Position numbers and translations under genes: made by a program
Shown here: positions 24,794 to 33,860 of the stretch, piece after piece
Numbering within the stretch: position 1 is the first letter of the stretch
Layout: each line of letters opens with the position of its first letter
NCBI RefSeq assembly: GCF_000422905.1
Contig: NZ_AUGY01000023.1
Coordinates: forward strand, 1 to 64,000
DNA: 64,000 nucleotides
Direction of reading: 5' to 3'
DNA from: Paenibacillus alginolyticus DSM 5050 = NBRC 15375
GTDB lineage: Bacteria > Bacillota > Bacilli > Paenibacillales > NBRC-103111
Notes under the pieces: model-generated
The model's input: the letters and a program-made list of their open reading frames with translations, nothing else
What the model was told of the DNA's origin: nothing
The model's database searches: none

Positions 24794-25837
24794 TTACAGG
24801 ACGCTTTCTCGATCTTCTGTCACAATCTTTTCAGACCGTTCAATTATCGCCCCATTGAAGTTTATCATTTTCCCAGTACCTTGAGCAATACATTCCATCG
24901 GGTGCTCTGCGAGATGAACGGGTACACCTATGTCTTGCTGAAGACGTTTATCCAATCCTTCCAGCAATGCGCCGCCCCCACATAACAGAATGCCCTGCTC
25001 CATCACATCTCCGGCAAGTTCCGGCGGGCATTTCTCCATCGCGAGTCGAATGCATTCCAGAATCGATTTCACAAAATCATCCATAATCTCGTAAATTTCC
25101 AGCGATGAAATCGATATGGTTCTAGGCAATCCCTGCATAAGGTCACGCCCTCTTATATCCATCTTCACTTCTTTCACAGGCTTGACAACGGCAGCGACGT
25201 TCTTCTTGATTTCCTCCGCAGTCCGTTCTCCAATGGCCATATTATAAGTTTTCTTCACATATTCAATGATATCCTGATCGATCGACATGCCTCCACGGCG
25301 AACCGACTCACTTACGACAATACCACCTAGAGAAATGATCGCTACTTGGCTTGTCCCTCCGCCGATATCAAGGACCATACTACCAATTGGTTCTGCAACA
25401 GGCAACCCAGCGCCCATAGCTGCAGCGAGCGGCTCCTCGATCGTGAGAGATCTCCTTGCTCCTTTATGTACAATCATTTCCTCGACAGCGCGCTTTTGCA
25501 CATTCGTAATTCCACAAGGCACGGAAATCAATACTTGGAAGCTGCGAAACCATTGATAACCTCTTTTTATTTTGCCTATAAAATATTTCAGCATCGCTAA
25601 GGTCATATCGAAATTCGCTATAACCCCATCCTTTAAAGGATAAATAACCTCCACATTAGCTGGAGTTCTCCCTATCATATCATAGGCCTCCTTGCCAAAA
25701 GCTTTAATCTCCCCGGTATCCGTTTGAATGGCGACGACAGATGGCTCTGACAATACAATCCCTTTTTTTTGTTGATAAATAAGTGTGTTACAGGTGCCAA
25801 GGTCTACTCCAAACAGTTCTTCCAATCTCTTTAACAT
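24794..25837 (-). CDS. MreB-family rod-shape protein (MreB/Mbl/MreBH paralogue)
   Basis: A 347-residue bacterial actin with phosphate-1 motif FGVDLGTCNTLIY, phosphate-2 LDIGGGTSQVAIIS, adenosine motif GILLCGGGALLEGLDKRL and the connecting EEPLAAAMGAGL. It polymerises under the membrane to guide lateral wall synthesis. It is not next to mreC/mreD, so it is an extra paralogue; Mbl, MreBH or the divergent third type cannot be told apart by eye. The Cys in DLGTCNTL replaces the common Ala or Ser. The ATG follows GAAGGAG. Confidence 0.92.
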   Translation of the reverse strand: MLKRLEELFGVDLGTCNTLIYQQKKGIVLSEPSVVAIQTDTGEIKAFGKEAYDMIGRTPANVEVIYPLKDGVIANFDMTLAMLKYFIGKIKRGYQWFRSFQVLISVPCGITNVQKRAVEEMIVHKGARRSLTIEEPLAAAMGAGLPVAEPIGSMVLDIGGGTSQVAIISLGGIVVSESVRRGGMSIDQDIIEYVKKTYNMAIGERTAEEIKKNVAAVVKPVKEVKMDIRGRDLMQGLPRTISISSLEIYEIMDDFVKSILECIRLAMEKCPPELAGDVMEQGILLCGGGALLEGLDKRLQQDIGVPVHLAEHPMECIAQGTGKMINFNGAIIERSEKIVTEDRESVL

Positions 25838-25963
25838 GACTCGCTCCTTCTCGCTGTTTAATAGACAATGCCCATAGTAGCGCGTATATTAGTTGATTTG
25901 ACTTAACTGCATCTTCATACTTGTTCGCATAAAACAACTATTTTTAGAGGGTAATACAAAAAA

Positions 25964-25991
25964 TGCTCCCCACCCTTAACGGTGAACAGCA
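25964..25991 (-). terminator. Terminator after the SLH/PrcB-type gene
   Basis: On the minus strand GCTGTTCACC-GTTAA-GGGTGGGGAGC folds into an imperfect GC stem followed by ATTTTTTG. It lies about 20 bases past the stop. Confidence 0.7.
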
Positions 25992-26009
25992 CTCTTAAGT
26001 ATGATTTAT

Positions 26010-26915
26010 TTAGTTCGCAACTGCAGGTTCTGCTACTGCTTTATAAGCTGAGGAAACATATGTTACGGCTTTCGCTTCCGTTATCACCTCAGCATACATC
26101 GTGTCCGGTTTTGGATCTTGCAGCGTATACGAAATCACCGCTTGACCGTTTTGATCAAATCGAACATTTTGAATGGCAATACTGTAACCTGAATTCGGTT
26201 TTTGACCTCTTGATAAGGTAACCTTGTTCACATCGTCCGTTACTTTCTCCACAGTTACAGTTACATCTTCAATAGGTGCCGGTTTATGGATATGTGTGTC
26301 TAAAACGCGAATCGCATTGTATACCCAACCTGCGGCTTGGCCACGAGTAAGTTCGGCTTTAGGATTAAACATGCCATCCTTGTCAAGCTCGGCAATTTTG
26401 TAAAGCAGCAATCGCTGTAAAGCCCCTTGAAATTCGGGAGTAATCTGTGGCTCATCTTTGATCGGTATAAACATTTTCACCAGCGGGAAATTGCCCTTCT
26501 TTTCCAAAGCTCGTACGAGCATTTCCCCAAATTGTTCACGAGTAATTGTTGCGTTCGGGTTTACATCCTTAGGAATGTTCATGCCGTTGTAGTGCGCTAT
26601 AATGAATGCATCCGCATACCAAGCATCATTCGGGATGTTGGTATAAATATCAGAAGCTAATGGCTGTTTAAAAAAACGCAAAGTATCCATGTTTAAATTC
26701 ATGCCTTTAACGATCATTTGCACGGTTTGTGCATAACTAATCTTTCCTTTTGGGACGAAATGATCCTTATCAATCCCGCTCACGATTCCGCGTTCTTGCA
26801 GAGCTGAGATTGCGGCAGCTTGTCCTTCCTCTACATCCGTAAAAGCGAAGGCACTGCTAAAAGTCAAACTGCTTACTAAAGCTGTTGTTAAAGTTAAAGC
26901 TGCTATCTTTTTCAT
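26010..26915 (-). CDS. Secreted SLH-domain protein with PrcB-like C-terminal domain
   Basis: 301 residues. A Sec signal peptide (MKKIAALTLTTALVSSLTFSSAFA) is followed by three S-layer-homology repeats (about 25-210; FTDVEEGQAAAISALQERGIV, then NPNATITREQFGEMLVRAL, then NPKAELTRGQAAGWVYNAI) that bind secondary wall polymer. A C-terminal domain (about 225-290) with SRGQKPNSGYSIAIQNV and YTLQDPKPDTMYAEVIT matches the PrcB_C pattern of spirochaete protease-complex proteins. It is thus a cell-surface protein; the C-terminal domain may bind or inhibit a protease. Monocistronic. Confidence 0.87.
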   Translation of the reverse strand: MKKIAALTLTTALVSSLTFSSAFAFTDVEEGQAAAISALQERGIVSGIDKDHFVPKGKISYAQTVQMIVKGMNLNMDTLRFFKQPLASDIYTNIPNDAWYADAFIIAHYNGMNIPKDVNPNATITREQFGEMLVRALEKKGNFPLVKMFIPIKDEPQITPEFQGALQRLLLYKIAELDKDGMFNPKAELTRGQAAGWVYNAIRVLDTHIHKPAPIEDVTVTVEKVTDDVNKVTLSRGQKPNSGYSIAIQNVRFDQNGQAVISYTLQDPKPDTMYAEVITEAKAVTYVSSAYKAVAEPAVAN

Positions 26916-27007
26916 AGTTAATTCTCTCCTTTTAGTTGATTATCTTATTACACACTCTTAACGAATCGTAGGTGAAAAATGTTTCAGTAAGTTTAAAAAA
27001 ATAAAAA

Positions 27008-27025
27008 CCGAGGGATTTCCCCCGG
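27008..27025 (-). terminator. Terminator after the methyltransferase remnant
   Basis: On the minus strand CCGGGGG-AAAT-CCCTCGG is followed by TTTTTATTTTTTT. It lies about 55 bases past the end of the remnant. Confidence 0.85.
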
Positions 27026-27081
27026 CTTAACCACGTATAAATAAAGTTCTTATATCTCTGCTGATCAGGATTTGTTCTCCA

Positions 27082-27475
27082 TTATTTTCGAACGACATAC
27101 GTCAAACAATCACTCTTGAGCAGAATTTCGCAACCATTTCTCTCTATGTTAAATTCCAACTGTTTTAAAGTAGTAAAGATTATTTCCCAATCTGGAAACG
27201 CCGATGATAATAATTGTTTCGCATCATTTGTTGTTAAGTTAAGTTCCATAAATGGATCTAATTCCATTCCTGATTCTATATCTATTTCTGCCCACTCCGC
27301 AACCTAGATCTAATACCGTAAGATTGTCTTTGGATTTAAAATGAGTCAGTGTATCCATCACTGTTTTTACAGGTTTGGACAGCCATGTTCCTTCTTCAAA
27401 TAATTTATAGTTATCATAACAAGCTTCATGATATTTTCGCTCTTCATCTCTAATTATTTTGATCCTAGTATCCAT
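27082..27475 (-). pseudogene. SAM-dependent methyltransferase with an internal deletion
   Basis: Two overlapping minus-strand frames carry the two ends of one protein. The first (27239-27475) starts after GGAGAG and reaches motif I, VLDLGCGVGRN. The second (27082-27267) gives the C-terminal end, EIDIESGMELDPFMELNLTT through NGCEILLKSDCLTYVVRK. About 100 residues that should lie between them, including motifs II-IV, are missing, and the frame changes at the junction. The bases GCAGAAATAG at the junction can be read in either frame, as expected for a deletion between short repeats. The protein cannot be functional. Confidence 0.8.
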
Positions 27476-27622
27476 TGTAGCTCTCCTCGTTCATTAAATG
27501 TAAATATTTCACATAAATAAACATTCATTTTACATCCACATAACTCATAAATAATAACTTTTTGTTAAAATAAAAAGACTTACGTTCCTATCCAAAAACT
27601 TTAGTTAGAAAGGAACTACACG

Positions 27623-28570
27623 ATGACCCATAAACACACTTTCGAGGCTGCTATTAAACATGAGTCTTCTTTACGTTATTGGGAAATTTTGAAATCAACG
27701 GCACGTTATGTGCTTTCCCGCACGATTATAAGACAATGGCGCACAGACCGAATTGTGCTGCCTGGTTCATCTCGTATTCTTTATGTCGATCCAACCGAAA
27801 ACCGCGGTAGAATTCTGTATATGACGGGTGGAATGACACAACCAAGGCTGAATTTGTTTTGGAAAACGGCGGTTGCCAATTTCCGACCCACCTTGATCAT
27901 AGACGTAGGCGTAAATTATGGCGAATGCCTCTTTTCCGTGACCTATCCCAAAAACAGCAAAATCATTGGTATTGAAGCCAATCCTCATTTGCAGCCGTTT
28001 ATTGAGCGTTCCAAGAAAATACATCCTAACCGCAAAAAAATTAACACCGTTTATGCTATGGCTTCTAACGAAGATAGCGATAAGCAATCTTTCTTCATTA
28101 ATAAATACTGGTCTGGCCTTTCAACCGCAGCTCTTGGCAAGGAGGACGTATCGAAGGCATACCAACAACACGATGTTCCTAGCATTACACTTGACTCTTT
28201 GCTTAGCCAGTATCCACTAGATAAAGAAAAGCTATTATTCAAAATCGATGTGGAAGGTCATGAAGAGAAGGTCATCCAAGGGATGCTGAATTCCATTAAG
28301 AATTGTCCTAATATACTTGGATTTATTGAATTTGATAGTAAATATTTAGCCAAAAGTGATACGGATGCGCATGCATTTTTAACTTTTTTACAAGTGCATT
28401 TCAACCTTTATGTTTACTTAAATAATCAGGAACTGTACTACTTCGAACAAATATCTCTAGAAAAACTGCAACTGTTATTCAAAAAGAAACATATTCATAC
28501 GGATATCATCTTGGCCTCACCGGGCGTGACGATCCCGGAGATCTATTCGCAGATTATACAATTGGATTAG
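27623..28570 (+). CDS. FkbM-family methyltransferase
   Basis: 315 residues with the FkbM core: IIDVGVNYGECLFSVTYP (motif I), IIGIEANPHLQPFIERS, and LLFKIDVEGHEEKVIQGM (the family-specific DVEGHE). FkbM-type enzymes O-methylate sugars, lipids or polyketides; the acceptor is unknown. The N-terminal 90 residues have no recognised domain. AGAAAGGAAC precedes the ATG. It stands alone, convergent with the next gene. Confidence 0.88.
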   Translation: MTHKHTFEAAIKHESSLRYWEILKSTARYVLSRTIIRQWRTDRIVLPGSSRILYVDPTENRGRILYMTGGMTQPRLNLFWKTAVANFRPTLIIDVGVNYGECLFSVTYPKNSKIIGIEANPHLQPFIERSKKIHPNRKKINTVYAMASNEDSDKQSFFINKYWSGLSTAALGKEDVSKAYQQHDVPSITLDSLLSQYPLDKEKLLFKIDVEGHEEKVIQGMLNSIKNCPNILGFIEFDSKYLAKSDTDAHAFLTFLQVHFNLYVYLNNQELYYFEQISLEKLQLLFKKKHIHTDIILASPGVTIPEIYSQIIQLD

Positions 28571-28576
28571 TATAGT

Positions 28577-29083
28577 TTACATATCCAGCAAAGCATTCTT
28601 TAGAGCGAGCCTAGGGTATCCTTCCGCTAGCTTTAAAATAACAGAATCATTCAGCTTTACATTAAGACCAACAATATTCAGCTCATCAGTAGGAAGATAT
28701 TTTTCAATCCAATGTTGTGTCATGAAAATTTGCTCATTTAAAGATCCCACGATGCTTCTATTGTGAGTTTTCGTGTAAATAAACTTGTCCATGTTCGATA
28801 AAAACAAATTAACCTCTTGATCTGTGAATTGATCTGCTCTTAAGACAATCTCTAGATTTTTCAAAAACAAATGTTGAAAGTCTTTAACATGTTCTTTCCT
28901 GAACCCATAAAGAACTACTTGGTATCTTGTTAAATCGTTCATTATCATTACACAGTTCTTTCTGCCCACCTTAAACAAATGAGCATGCCAACTATTCAGT
29001 GGTCTATAACCCACTTCCGGAATTGGCAAAACTTGAAAATTACTTAAATCAAATAATTTCTTTGTGCATGCAATAACTGCCAT
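28577..29083 (-). CDS. DUF6933-like protein, unknown function
   Basis: 168 residues. The pattern CTKKLFDL, SWHAHLFKVGRKNCVMIMND and YQVVLYGF, near the start, fits the DUF6933 family as I remember it, a group with no known function. No signal peptide or membrane segment. It converges on the FkbM gene with six bases between the stops. Confidence 0.7.
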   Translation of the reverse strand: MAVIACTKKLFDLSNFQVLPIPEVGYRPLNSWHAHLFKVGRKNCVMIMNDLTRYQVVLYGFRKEHVKDFQHLFLKNLEIVLRADQFTDQEVNLFLSNMDKFIYTKTHNRSIVGSLNEQIFMTQHWIEKYLPTDELNIVGLNVKLNDSVILKLAEGYPRLALKNALLDM

Positions 29084-29143
29084 TAATGTTCACTACTTTC
29101 TTGTCTTAGATGCTTGGCATGAAGCCAAGGTATATATTGATTG

Positions 29144-29263
29144 CTACTGCATAGATGCTACCATAAAAAAGATACCAACTACGATTGCCCAAAGGATGGA
29201 AAAAGAATTTATTGTATAAGCTATCCATTTCTTTCTCGTAAATTGAATTGGAGTGAGTATCAA
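29144..29263 (-). CDS. Possible small single-span membrane protein overlapping the Mpo1-like stop
   Basis: A 39-codon frame starts at TTG (29263), overlapping the TGA stop of the upstream Mpo1-like gene (TTGA), with GGGA four bases before. It reads MILTPIQFTRKKWIAYTI and continues with one hydrophobic segment ending IVVGIFFMVASMQ. Basic residues precede the segment, as in a type II or III single-span protein. The stop-start overlap would allow coupling. It is too short for standard ORF calling; coding potential is judged by eye. Confidence 0.4.
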   Translation of the reverse strand: MILTPIQFTRKKWIAYTINSFSILWAIVVGIFFMVASMQ

Positions 29264-29601
29264 CGTTTCCCATGTAACCATTTGTTCAAAATTTCTTTAC
29301 CAGTTGCAAGCTCAATCGTCTTAATAAAAAACCATGTAAACCCAGAGTAGAAACCTATAAGTGGATAGCGAAAAGATGCTGGCTTATTCCCCTCAAAATA
29401 GAAATGTCCTATCCACGATAATAGGTAATGTAATAGGGCTAGTATCAACGTTACTTTTAGATCATAAAACAAAAATATCCACGCCAAAAAAGCCGACAAA
29501 AAAGCAAAATAGTGCAGGATTAGATTGGTCTTATTCAGATGCTCTTTAAGATAATAATCTAAGTCGCGTTGAACTCGAGCTATGAACTTCTTTCGTCTCA
29601 T
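29260..29601 (-). CDS. Mpo1-like (DUF962) membrane protein
   Basis: 113 residues with about four hydrophobic segments. The family marks are the N-terminal YYLKEHLNKTNLILHYFAF, GHFYFEGNKPASFRYPLIGF and a final aromatic-rich segment. Yeast Mpo1 is an Fe(II)-dependent dioxygenase acting on 2-hydroxy fatty acids, and the conserved histidines (EHLNKTN, LHYF, WIGHFYFE) are present here. The bacterial role is not established. Confidence 0.82.
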   Translation of the reverse strand: MRRKKFIARVQRDLDYYLKEHLNKTNLILHYFAFLSAFLAWIFLFYDLKVTLILALLHYLLSWIGHFYFEGNKPASFRYPLIGFYSGFTWFFIKTIELATGKEILNKWLHGKR

Positions 29602-29613
29602 CTCAATTTTACC

Positions 29614-29970
29614 TCATTTGTCAGTGTCCAAATCTTTCTTTTTATCATTTCCTTTGTTCAAATAAGTCTCAAGCTCCTCTTCAATTTCTACATTAACCTT
29701 CTCAAGTTCCTTTTGTTCGGATTCACTAAGCACTTCGAGTTCAAGCTCCTGTTCAATTTCCTCATTCGTCATATGAAAATCGTTACGATCCACGATGCCT
29801 AATCGTTCTTTAATTCTCTGCATATCTTCATACATTTTTTTGTTTCTTTGATGTGTACTTAAAACAAGCCCAAATATAATAGCTAGTAAAACGATTCCCC
29901 CATATGGCCCTAGAAAAATAGCTATCAATATTGCAATAATAATGGCTAAAATAATTCCAAAAATCGTCAT
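29614..29970 (-). CDS. Membrane protein with acidic coiled-coil tail, unknown function
   Basis: 118 residues: two adjacent hydrophobic stretches (about 3-36, IIAILIAIFLGPYGGIVLL) then a highly charged helical tail with EEIEQELELEVLSESEQKEL. Probably membrane-anchored with a cytoplasmic coiled coil. AAAGGAAA precedes the ATG. The Mpo1-like gene follows 12 bases downstream. Confidence 0.65.
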   Translation of the reverse strand: MTIFGIILAIIIAILIAIFLGPYGGIVLLAIIFGLVLSTHQRNKKMYEDMQRIKERLGIVDRNDFHMTNEEIEQELELEVLSESEQKELEKVNVEIEEELETYLNKGNDKKKDLDTDK

Positions 29971-30099
29971 TCGTATTTTCCTTTCGGTTGTTGATTAATT
30001 TTTTCTATAAACTTCACTTGGTTTAATTCAATAAATCCCAGAATATCCCTGCATTAACCAGCAGCATTTTTCAAAAATATACTTATTCTCAAATCAAAA

Positions 30100-30128
30100 T
30101 GGACAGTCCCCTATGAAGTGACTGTCCA
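30100..30128 (-). terminator. Terminator of the branched-chain acyl-CoA gene cluster
   Basis: TGGACAGTC-CCCTATGAAGT-GACTGTCCA is a perfect 9-bp stem followed on the minus strand by TTTTGATTTG. It lies 15 bases past the stop of the last gene of the cluster. Confidence 0.85.
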
Positions 30129-30143
30129 CTGGTATCCTTTTTA

Positions 30144-30998
30144 TCAACCATGATACGAATAAAACCCCTGACCAGATTTGCGCCCCAAACGCCCTGCTTT
30201 CACATACTTCCGCAGAAGTGGACATGGACGATATTTCGAATCTTTAAAGCCATCATATAGGACTTCCATGATAGATAGGCAGGTATCCAAACCAATGAAA
30301 TCCGCCAACTCCAGCGGTCCCATGGGATGCTTCATGCCGAGCTTCATCACTGTATCGACCGATTCAACTGAAGCAACGCCTTCATAAACGGTAAAAATAG
30401 CTTCGTTAATCATCGGCATCAAGATTCGATTCGACACAAACCCAGGAAAGTCTTTCACTTCTACAGGGGTCTTCCCCAATCTTTCGCTCAGTTTATAAAC
30501 TGCTTCGAACACTTCCTGTGAAGTTTCCAACCCACGGATGACTTCAACTAAAGGCATAACCGGTACTGGGTTCATGAAATGCATGCCAATTACCTGGGCC
30601 GGACGCTGGGTGACCGCGGCAATTTCGGTAATAGGAAGCGATGACGTATTCGATGCCAAGATGGTTTTTGGCGTACAAATAGCATCTAACTTTTGAAATA
30701 GGGACGTTTTCAACCCCATATTCTCGGAAATGGCTTCTATCACAAGATCTACCTGTTCCGCATGTTCTAATTGCTCCGCAGGCCCAATTCGACTTCGAAT
30801 TTCAGATTTCCTTACTTCTGTAAGACCTCCTTTTTCAACAGCTCTAGATAGTTGTTTGTCTATCGAAGTTAATCCTTTGTCAATAACCCCTATGGAAATA
30901 TCATGCAAAAGCACCTTCAAGCCCGAAGCAGCAGCAACTTGGACAATACCGCTCCCCATTTGCCCAGCACCTACAACCATGATAGTCTGTATATTCAT
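30144..30998 (-). CDS. 3-hydroxybutyryl-CoA dehydrogenase
   Basis: 284 residues. NAD-dependent oxidation of (S)-3-hydroxybutyryl-CoA to acetoacetyl-CoA. It has the Rossmann motif GAGQMGSGIVQV, SNTSSLPITEIA, the catalytic His in GMHFMNPVPVMPLVEVI and its partner Glu, and the C-terminal GPLELADFIGLDT. This is the short Hbd/MmgB type without a fused crotonase. Last gene of the cluster, right after the thiolase. No enoyl-CoA hydratase is encoded here, so the preceding step needs one from elsewhere. Confidence 0.93.
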   Translation of the reverse strand: MNIQTIMVVGAGQMGSGIVQVAAASGLKVLLHDISIGVIDKGLTSIDKQLSRAVEKGGLTEVRKSEIRSRIGPAEQLEHAEQVDLVIEAISENMGLKTSLFQKLDAICTPKTILASNTSSLPITEIAAVTQRPAQVIGMHFMNPVPVMPLVEVIRGLETSQEVFEAVYKLSERLGKTPVEVKDFPGFVSNRILMPMINEAIFTVYEGVASVESVDTVMKLGMKHPMGPLELADFIGLDTCLSIMEVLYDGFKDSKYRPCPLLRKYVKAGRLGRKSGQGFYSYHG

Positions 30999-31019
30999 CT
31001 ATTCACCCCCACCACACGC

Positions 31020-32201
31020 TTATGGATCTACATGTAAAAGAATCGCATCTCCTTGCGCGGCACCGCTGCATATCGCGGCTATGCCATAGCCTCCGCCAAT
31101 TCTCCGCAGTTCATGGATCAAAGTAAGGATGATTCGCGCCCCGCTGGCGCCAATGGGGTGACCTAGAGCGATCGCTCCGCCATTTACGTTGACTCGCTCC
31201 GGATTCCAGCCAAGCAATCTGCCACTGGTTAGCATAACGGCCGCAAAGGCCTCATTCACTTCGAACCTGTCGATTTGCTCCAACGACAAACCCGTTTGAC
31301 GCAACAGCTTCTGAATCGCCAGAGCCGGTGTGACCGCGATATATGGCGCTCTTTCACCTACAGCAGCGTGACCAACAATCCTAGCCATAGGCTTTATCCC
31401 CTGTGAAACAGCCTTTTCTTTGGACATGACCACCATAGCTGCAGCGCCGTCATTTACGCCTGGAGCGTTACCCGCTGTAATCGTGCCATCCTTTGTGAAC
31501 AAAGAAGGCAATGCGGCAAGCTTTTCAAGACTTGTATCTGCTCTAGGGACTTCGTCTTGACTAATCGCAATCGTTCCACCCTTACTCTCGATAGCTACAG
31601 GGACGATTTCCTCCGCAAAATATCCCTTATTCATCGCATCAACAGCTCGAATATGACTGCGAAGTGCCCATTCATCCTGATCTTTACGGCTAATTCCAAA
31701 CTCACCGGCTACCGTACTGCCATGAACGATCATATGCACATTGTGAAATGAACACCATAAACCGTCATGAATCATAAGATCCACGAGGCTTTGATCACCC
31801 ATTCTTGCTCCCCACCGTGCGCTTGGAACTGCAAATGGCGCGTTGCTCATGCTTTCCATCCCGCCGGCTACGATAATATCCGCATCCCCTGAACGTATGA
31901 TTTGCTCCGCCAATGTCACACTTCTCAGCCCGGATGCACACACTTTGTTAATTGTCTCCGTGGTCACTTTCCAGTCCAGACCAGCCCACCTGGCAGCCTG
32001 ACGTGATGGAATTTGTCCCGCTCCTCCCTGAAGCACCATCCCCATAAGCACTTCGTCAATGGTTGCCGGATCAATCGAAGATCGGAGGATTGCTTCTTTG
32101 ATTGCTGTTCCACCGAGAGTGACTGCCTGGACTTCTTTCAAGGCACCACCCAACTTGCCAAATGGCGTTCGGGCACCGCCTACAATGACACTTTCCCTCA
32201 T
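31020..32201 (-). CDS. Acetyl-CoA acetyltransferase (thiolase)
   Basis: About 393 residues. Catalytic residues are Cys88 in NKVCASGL, His in [12 protein letters not shown], and Cys near the end in [11 protein letters not shown]; the usual wording there is C-x-GGGqG, so two glycines are alanine here. [10 protein letters not shown] and [12 protein letters not shown] are standard. It cleaves acetoacetyl-CoA to two acetyl-CoA. The start is the ATG at 32201, preceded by GGGGGA; the ORF start at 32225 would overlap the E2 stop. Confidence 0.92.
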   Translation of the reverse strand: MRESVIVGGARTPFGKLGGALKEVQAVTLGGTAIKEAILRSSIDPATIDEVLMGMVLQGGAGQIPSRQAARWAGLDWKVTTETINKVCASGLRSVTLAEQIIRSGDADIIVAGGMESMSNAPFAVPSARWGARMGDQSLVDLMIHDGLWCSFHNVHMIVHGSTVAGEFGISRKDQDEWALRSHIRAVDAMNKGYFAEEIVPVAIESKGGTIAISQDEVPRADTSLEKLAALPSLFTKDGTITAGNAPGVNDGAAAMVVMSKEKAVSQGIKPMARIVGHAAVGERAPYIAVTPALAIQKLLRQTGLSLEQIDRFEVNEAFAAVMLTSGRLLGWNPERVNVNGGAIALGHPIGASGARIILTLIHELRRIGGGYGIAAICSGAAQGDAILLHVDP

Positions 32202-32221
32202 GGATTCGTCCCCCATCGTTC

Positions 32222-32866
32222 TCAATAAATGATCGTTTCTTCCTTATATTGTTCCAAATAATACTTAACACGCTGCATGAAACGACTGCCAATCATCCCA
32301 TCCACCATGCGGTGATCATAGGAAAGACACAGATTCGCGATAGATCGAATCGCAATCATTTCCTGAATAACTACGGGCTTACGTACGATAGACTCAAAAG
32401 TCAGCATAGCCGCCTGCGGATTATTAATGATTGGACAAGAAAGCAAGGATCCTGCCGAGCCTGTGTTACTAAATGTAAATGAACCCTCAACGAATTCGGA
32501 AGGCAGCAACGAACCATTTCGCGCCTTATTGGCCAAATCATGCAGTTCAATCGCGATTCCTGCGATGGATTTACGATCCGCATGATAGATCACAGGTGTT
32601 ACAACGGTATCGTCGGTATTAGCAACCGCTATCGATAAGTTGATATCTTTTTTGACATGAATGCTGCCCGAGTGCCAGCTCGAGTTCAGCATGGGGAACT
32701 CCTTCAAGGCATTAACGATTGGTTTCAAGACGAATGGGCTAAGCGATAACGGGATGCCCTCTCTACGCATAAAGTCTTCTTTCAACTTTTGCCGCAAGTC
32801 AACTAGGTTACTGACATCCACTTCGATCATCATCCAAGCATGGGGATTTTCAGAGTTACTCTGCAT
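32222..32866 (-). CDS. 2-oxoacid dehydrogenase E2, catalytic domain only (no lipoyl domain)
   Basis: 214 residues corresponding only to the C-terminal acyltransferase core of E2. It begins at the [17 protein letters not shown] segment; [40 protein letters not shown] and the active site DHRMVDG (His185) follow. The N-terminal lipoyl domain, hinge and E1/E3-binding domain of a normal E2 of about 430 residues are absent, as is the first stretch of the core. Still, the gene has its own AAGGAGG seven bases before the ATG, 12 bases after the E1 beta stop, so this is not a random truncation. It may work with a lipoyl domain supplied by another protein, or be a non-catalytic core. Confidence 0.88.
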   Translation of the reverse strand: MQSNSENPHAWMMIEVDVSNLVDLRQKLKEDFMRREGIPLSLSPFVLKPIVNALKEFPMLNSSWHSGSIHVKKDINLSIAVANTDDTVVTPVIYHADRKSIAGIAIELHDLANKARNGSLLPSEFVEGSFTFSNTGSAGSLLSCPIINNPQAAMLTFESIVRKPVVIQEMIAIRSIANLCLSYDHRMVDGMIGSRFMQRVKYYLEQYKEETIIY

Positions 32867-32878
32867 ACCCAGCCTCCT

Positions 32879-33859
32879 TCAGATTTCCGCTAATTGGCGC
32901 ATGGCATCTTTGACGGTGTCGACATTCGGCAGGTAAAACTTCTCTAAGGTTGGCGCCATGCCAACAGGGGGAATATCGGGAGGGCAGCATCTCATGATGG
33001 GTGCATCCAATTCGTACAACAGGTGTTCAGCAATTAAAGCAGAAATTTCAGCACCAATGCCGCCTGTTTTATTATCTTCGTGAACGATCAATATTTTTCC
33101 GGTTTTGGCTGCCGCCTCGTAAATAGCAGGCTTATCGAGCGGATGAAGCGTCCGCAAATCCAATATCTCTGTACTAATTCCTTCTTGCTCCAGCTCAAAA
33201 GCCGCTTTAATGGCATAATGCACCGACAATCCATAGGCAATCACTGTGATATCCTTTCCCTCACGCCTTATGGCTGCCTTGCCGATCGGAACTGTGTAAT
33301 CTTCTTCAGGGACTTCATCGGATATTGATAGATAACACTTCTTATGTTCGAAGAAAAGGACAGGATCCTCGTCCCGCACTGCCGCCTTCAGTAAACCTTT
33401 GGCATCATAGGCTGTAGACGGCGCAACAATCTTGAGTCCGGGAGTGCCAAAAAAGACCGATTCCGGACACTGGGAGTGATACAATCCGCCTCCACCTGTC
33501 GCGCCGTAAGGTGCGCGAATGACGATTGGACAATGCCAGTCATTATTCGAGCGATAACGAATTTTCGCTGCCTCGCTGATGATTTGATTAACTGCAGGGA
33601 AAATAAAATCGGCAAACTGGATTTCAGCAATCGGCCTCATCCCGACCATAGCCGCTCCAATCGCAACACCCACAATAGCAGATTCAGAGAGCGGCGTGTC
33701 GAGGACTCTCAATTCACCGAACCGATCGCGCATGCCTTTCGTCGCATTAAGTACGCCGCCCTTCCCAATATCCTCTCCGAGCACAAAAACATGCTCATCG
33801 CGTTCCATTTCTTCAATCATCCCACGACGAATGGCCTCCAAATACGTTAAGATTGGCAT
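32879..33859 (-). CDS. Branched-chain 2-oxoacid dehydrogenase E1 beta subunit
   Basis: About 326 residues, transketolase-like. MPILTYLEAIRRGMIEEM at the start, FVLGEDIGKGGVLNATKGM, EIQFADFIFPAVNQIISEAAK and RAPYGATGGGGLYHSQCPES are the conserved E1 beta segments; the last two agree best with branched-chain (BkdAB) enzymes. With E1 alpha it decarboxylates 2-oxo acids on thiamine diphosphate. The start is the ATG at 33859, eight bases after GGGGGTGA; it begins one base past the E1 alpha stop. The longer ORF would overlap E1 alpha by 77 bases. Confidence 0.92.
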   Translation of the reverse strand: MPILTYLEAIRRGMIEEMERDEHVFVLGEDIGKGGVLNATKGMRDRFGELRVLDTPLSESAIVGVAIGAAMVGMRPIAEIQFADFIFPAVNQIISEAAKIRYRSNNDWHCPIVIRAPYGATGGGGLYHSQCPESVFFGTPGLKIVAPSTAYDAKGLLKAAVRDEDPVLFFEHKKCYLSISDEVPEEDYTVPIGKAAIRREGKDITVIAYGLSVHYAIKAAFELEQEGISTEILDLRTLHPLDKPAIYEAAAKTGKILIVHEDNKTGGIGAEISALIAEHLLYELDAPIMRCCPPDIPPVGMAPTLEKFYLPNVDTVKDAMRQLAEI

Positions 33860-33860
33860 T

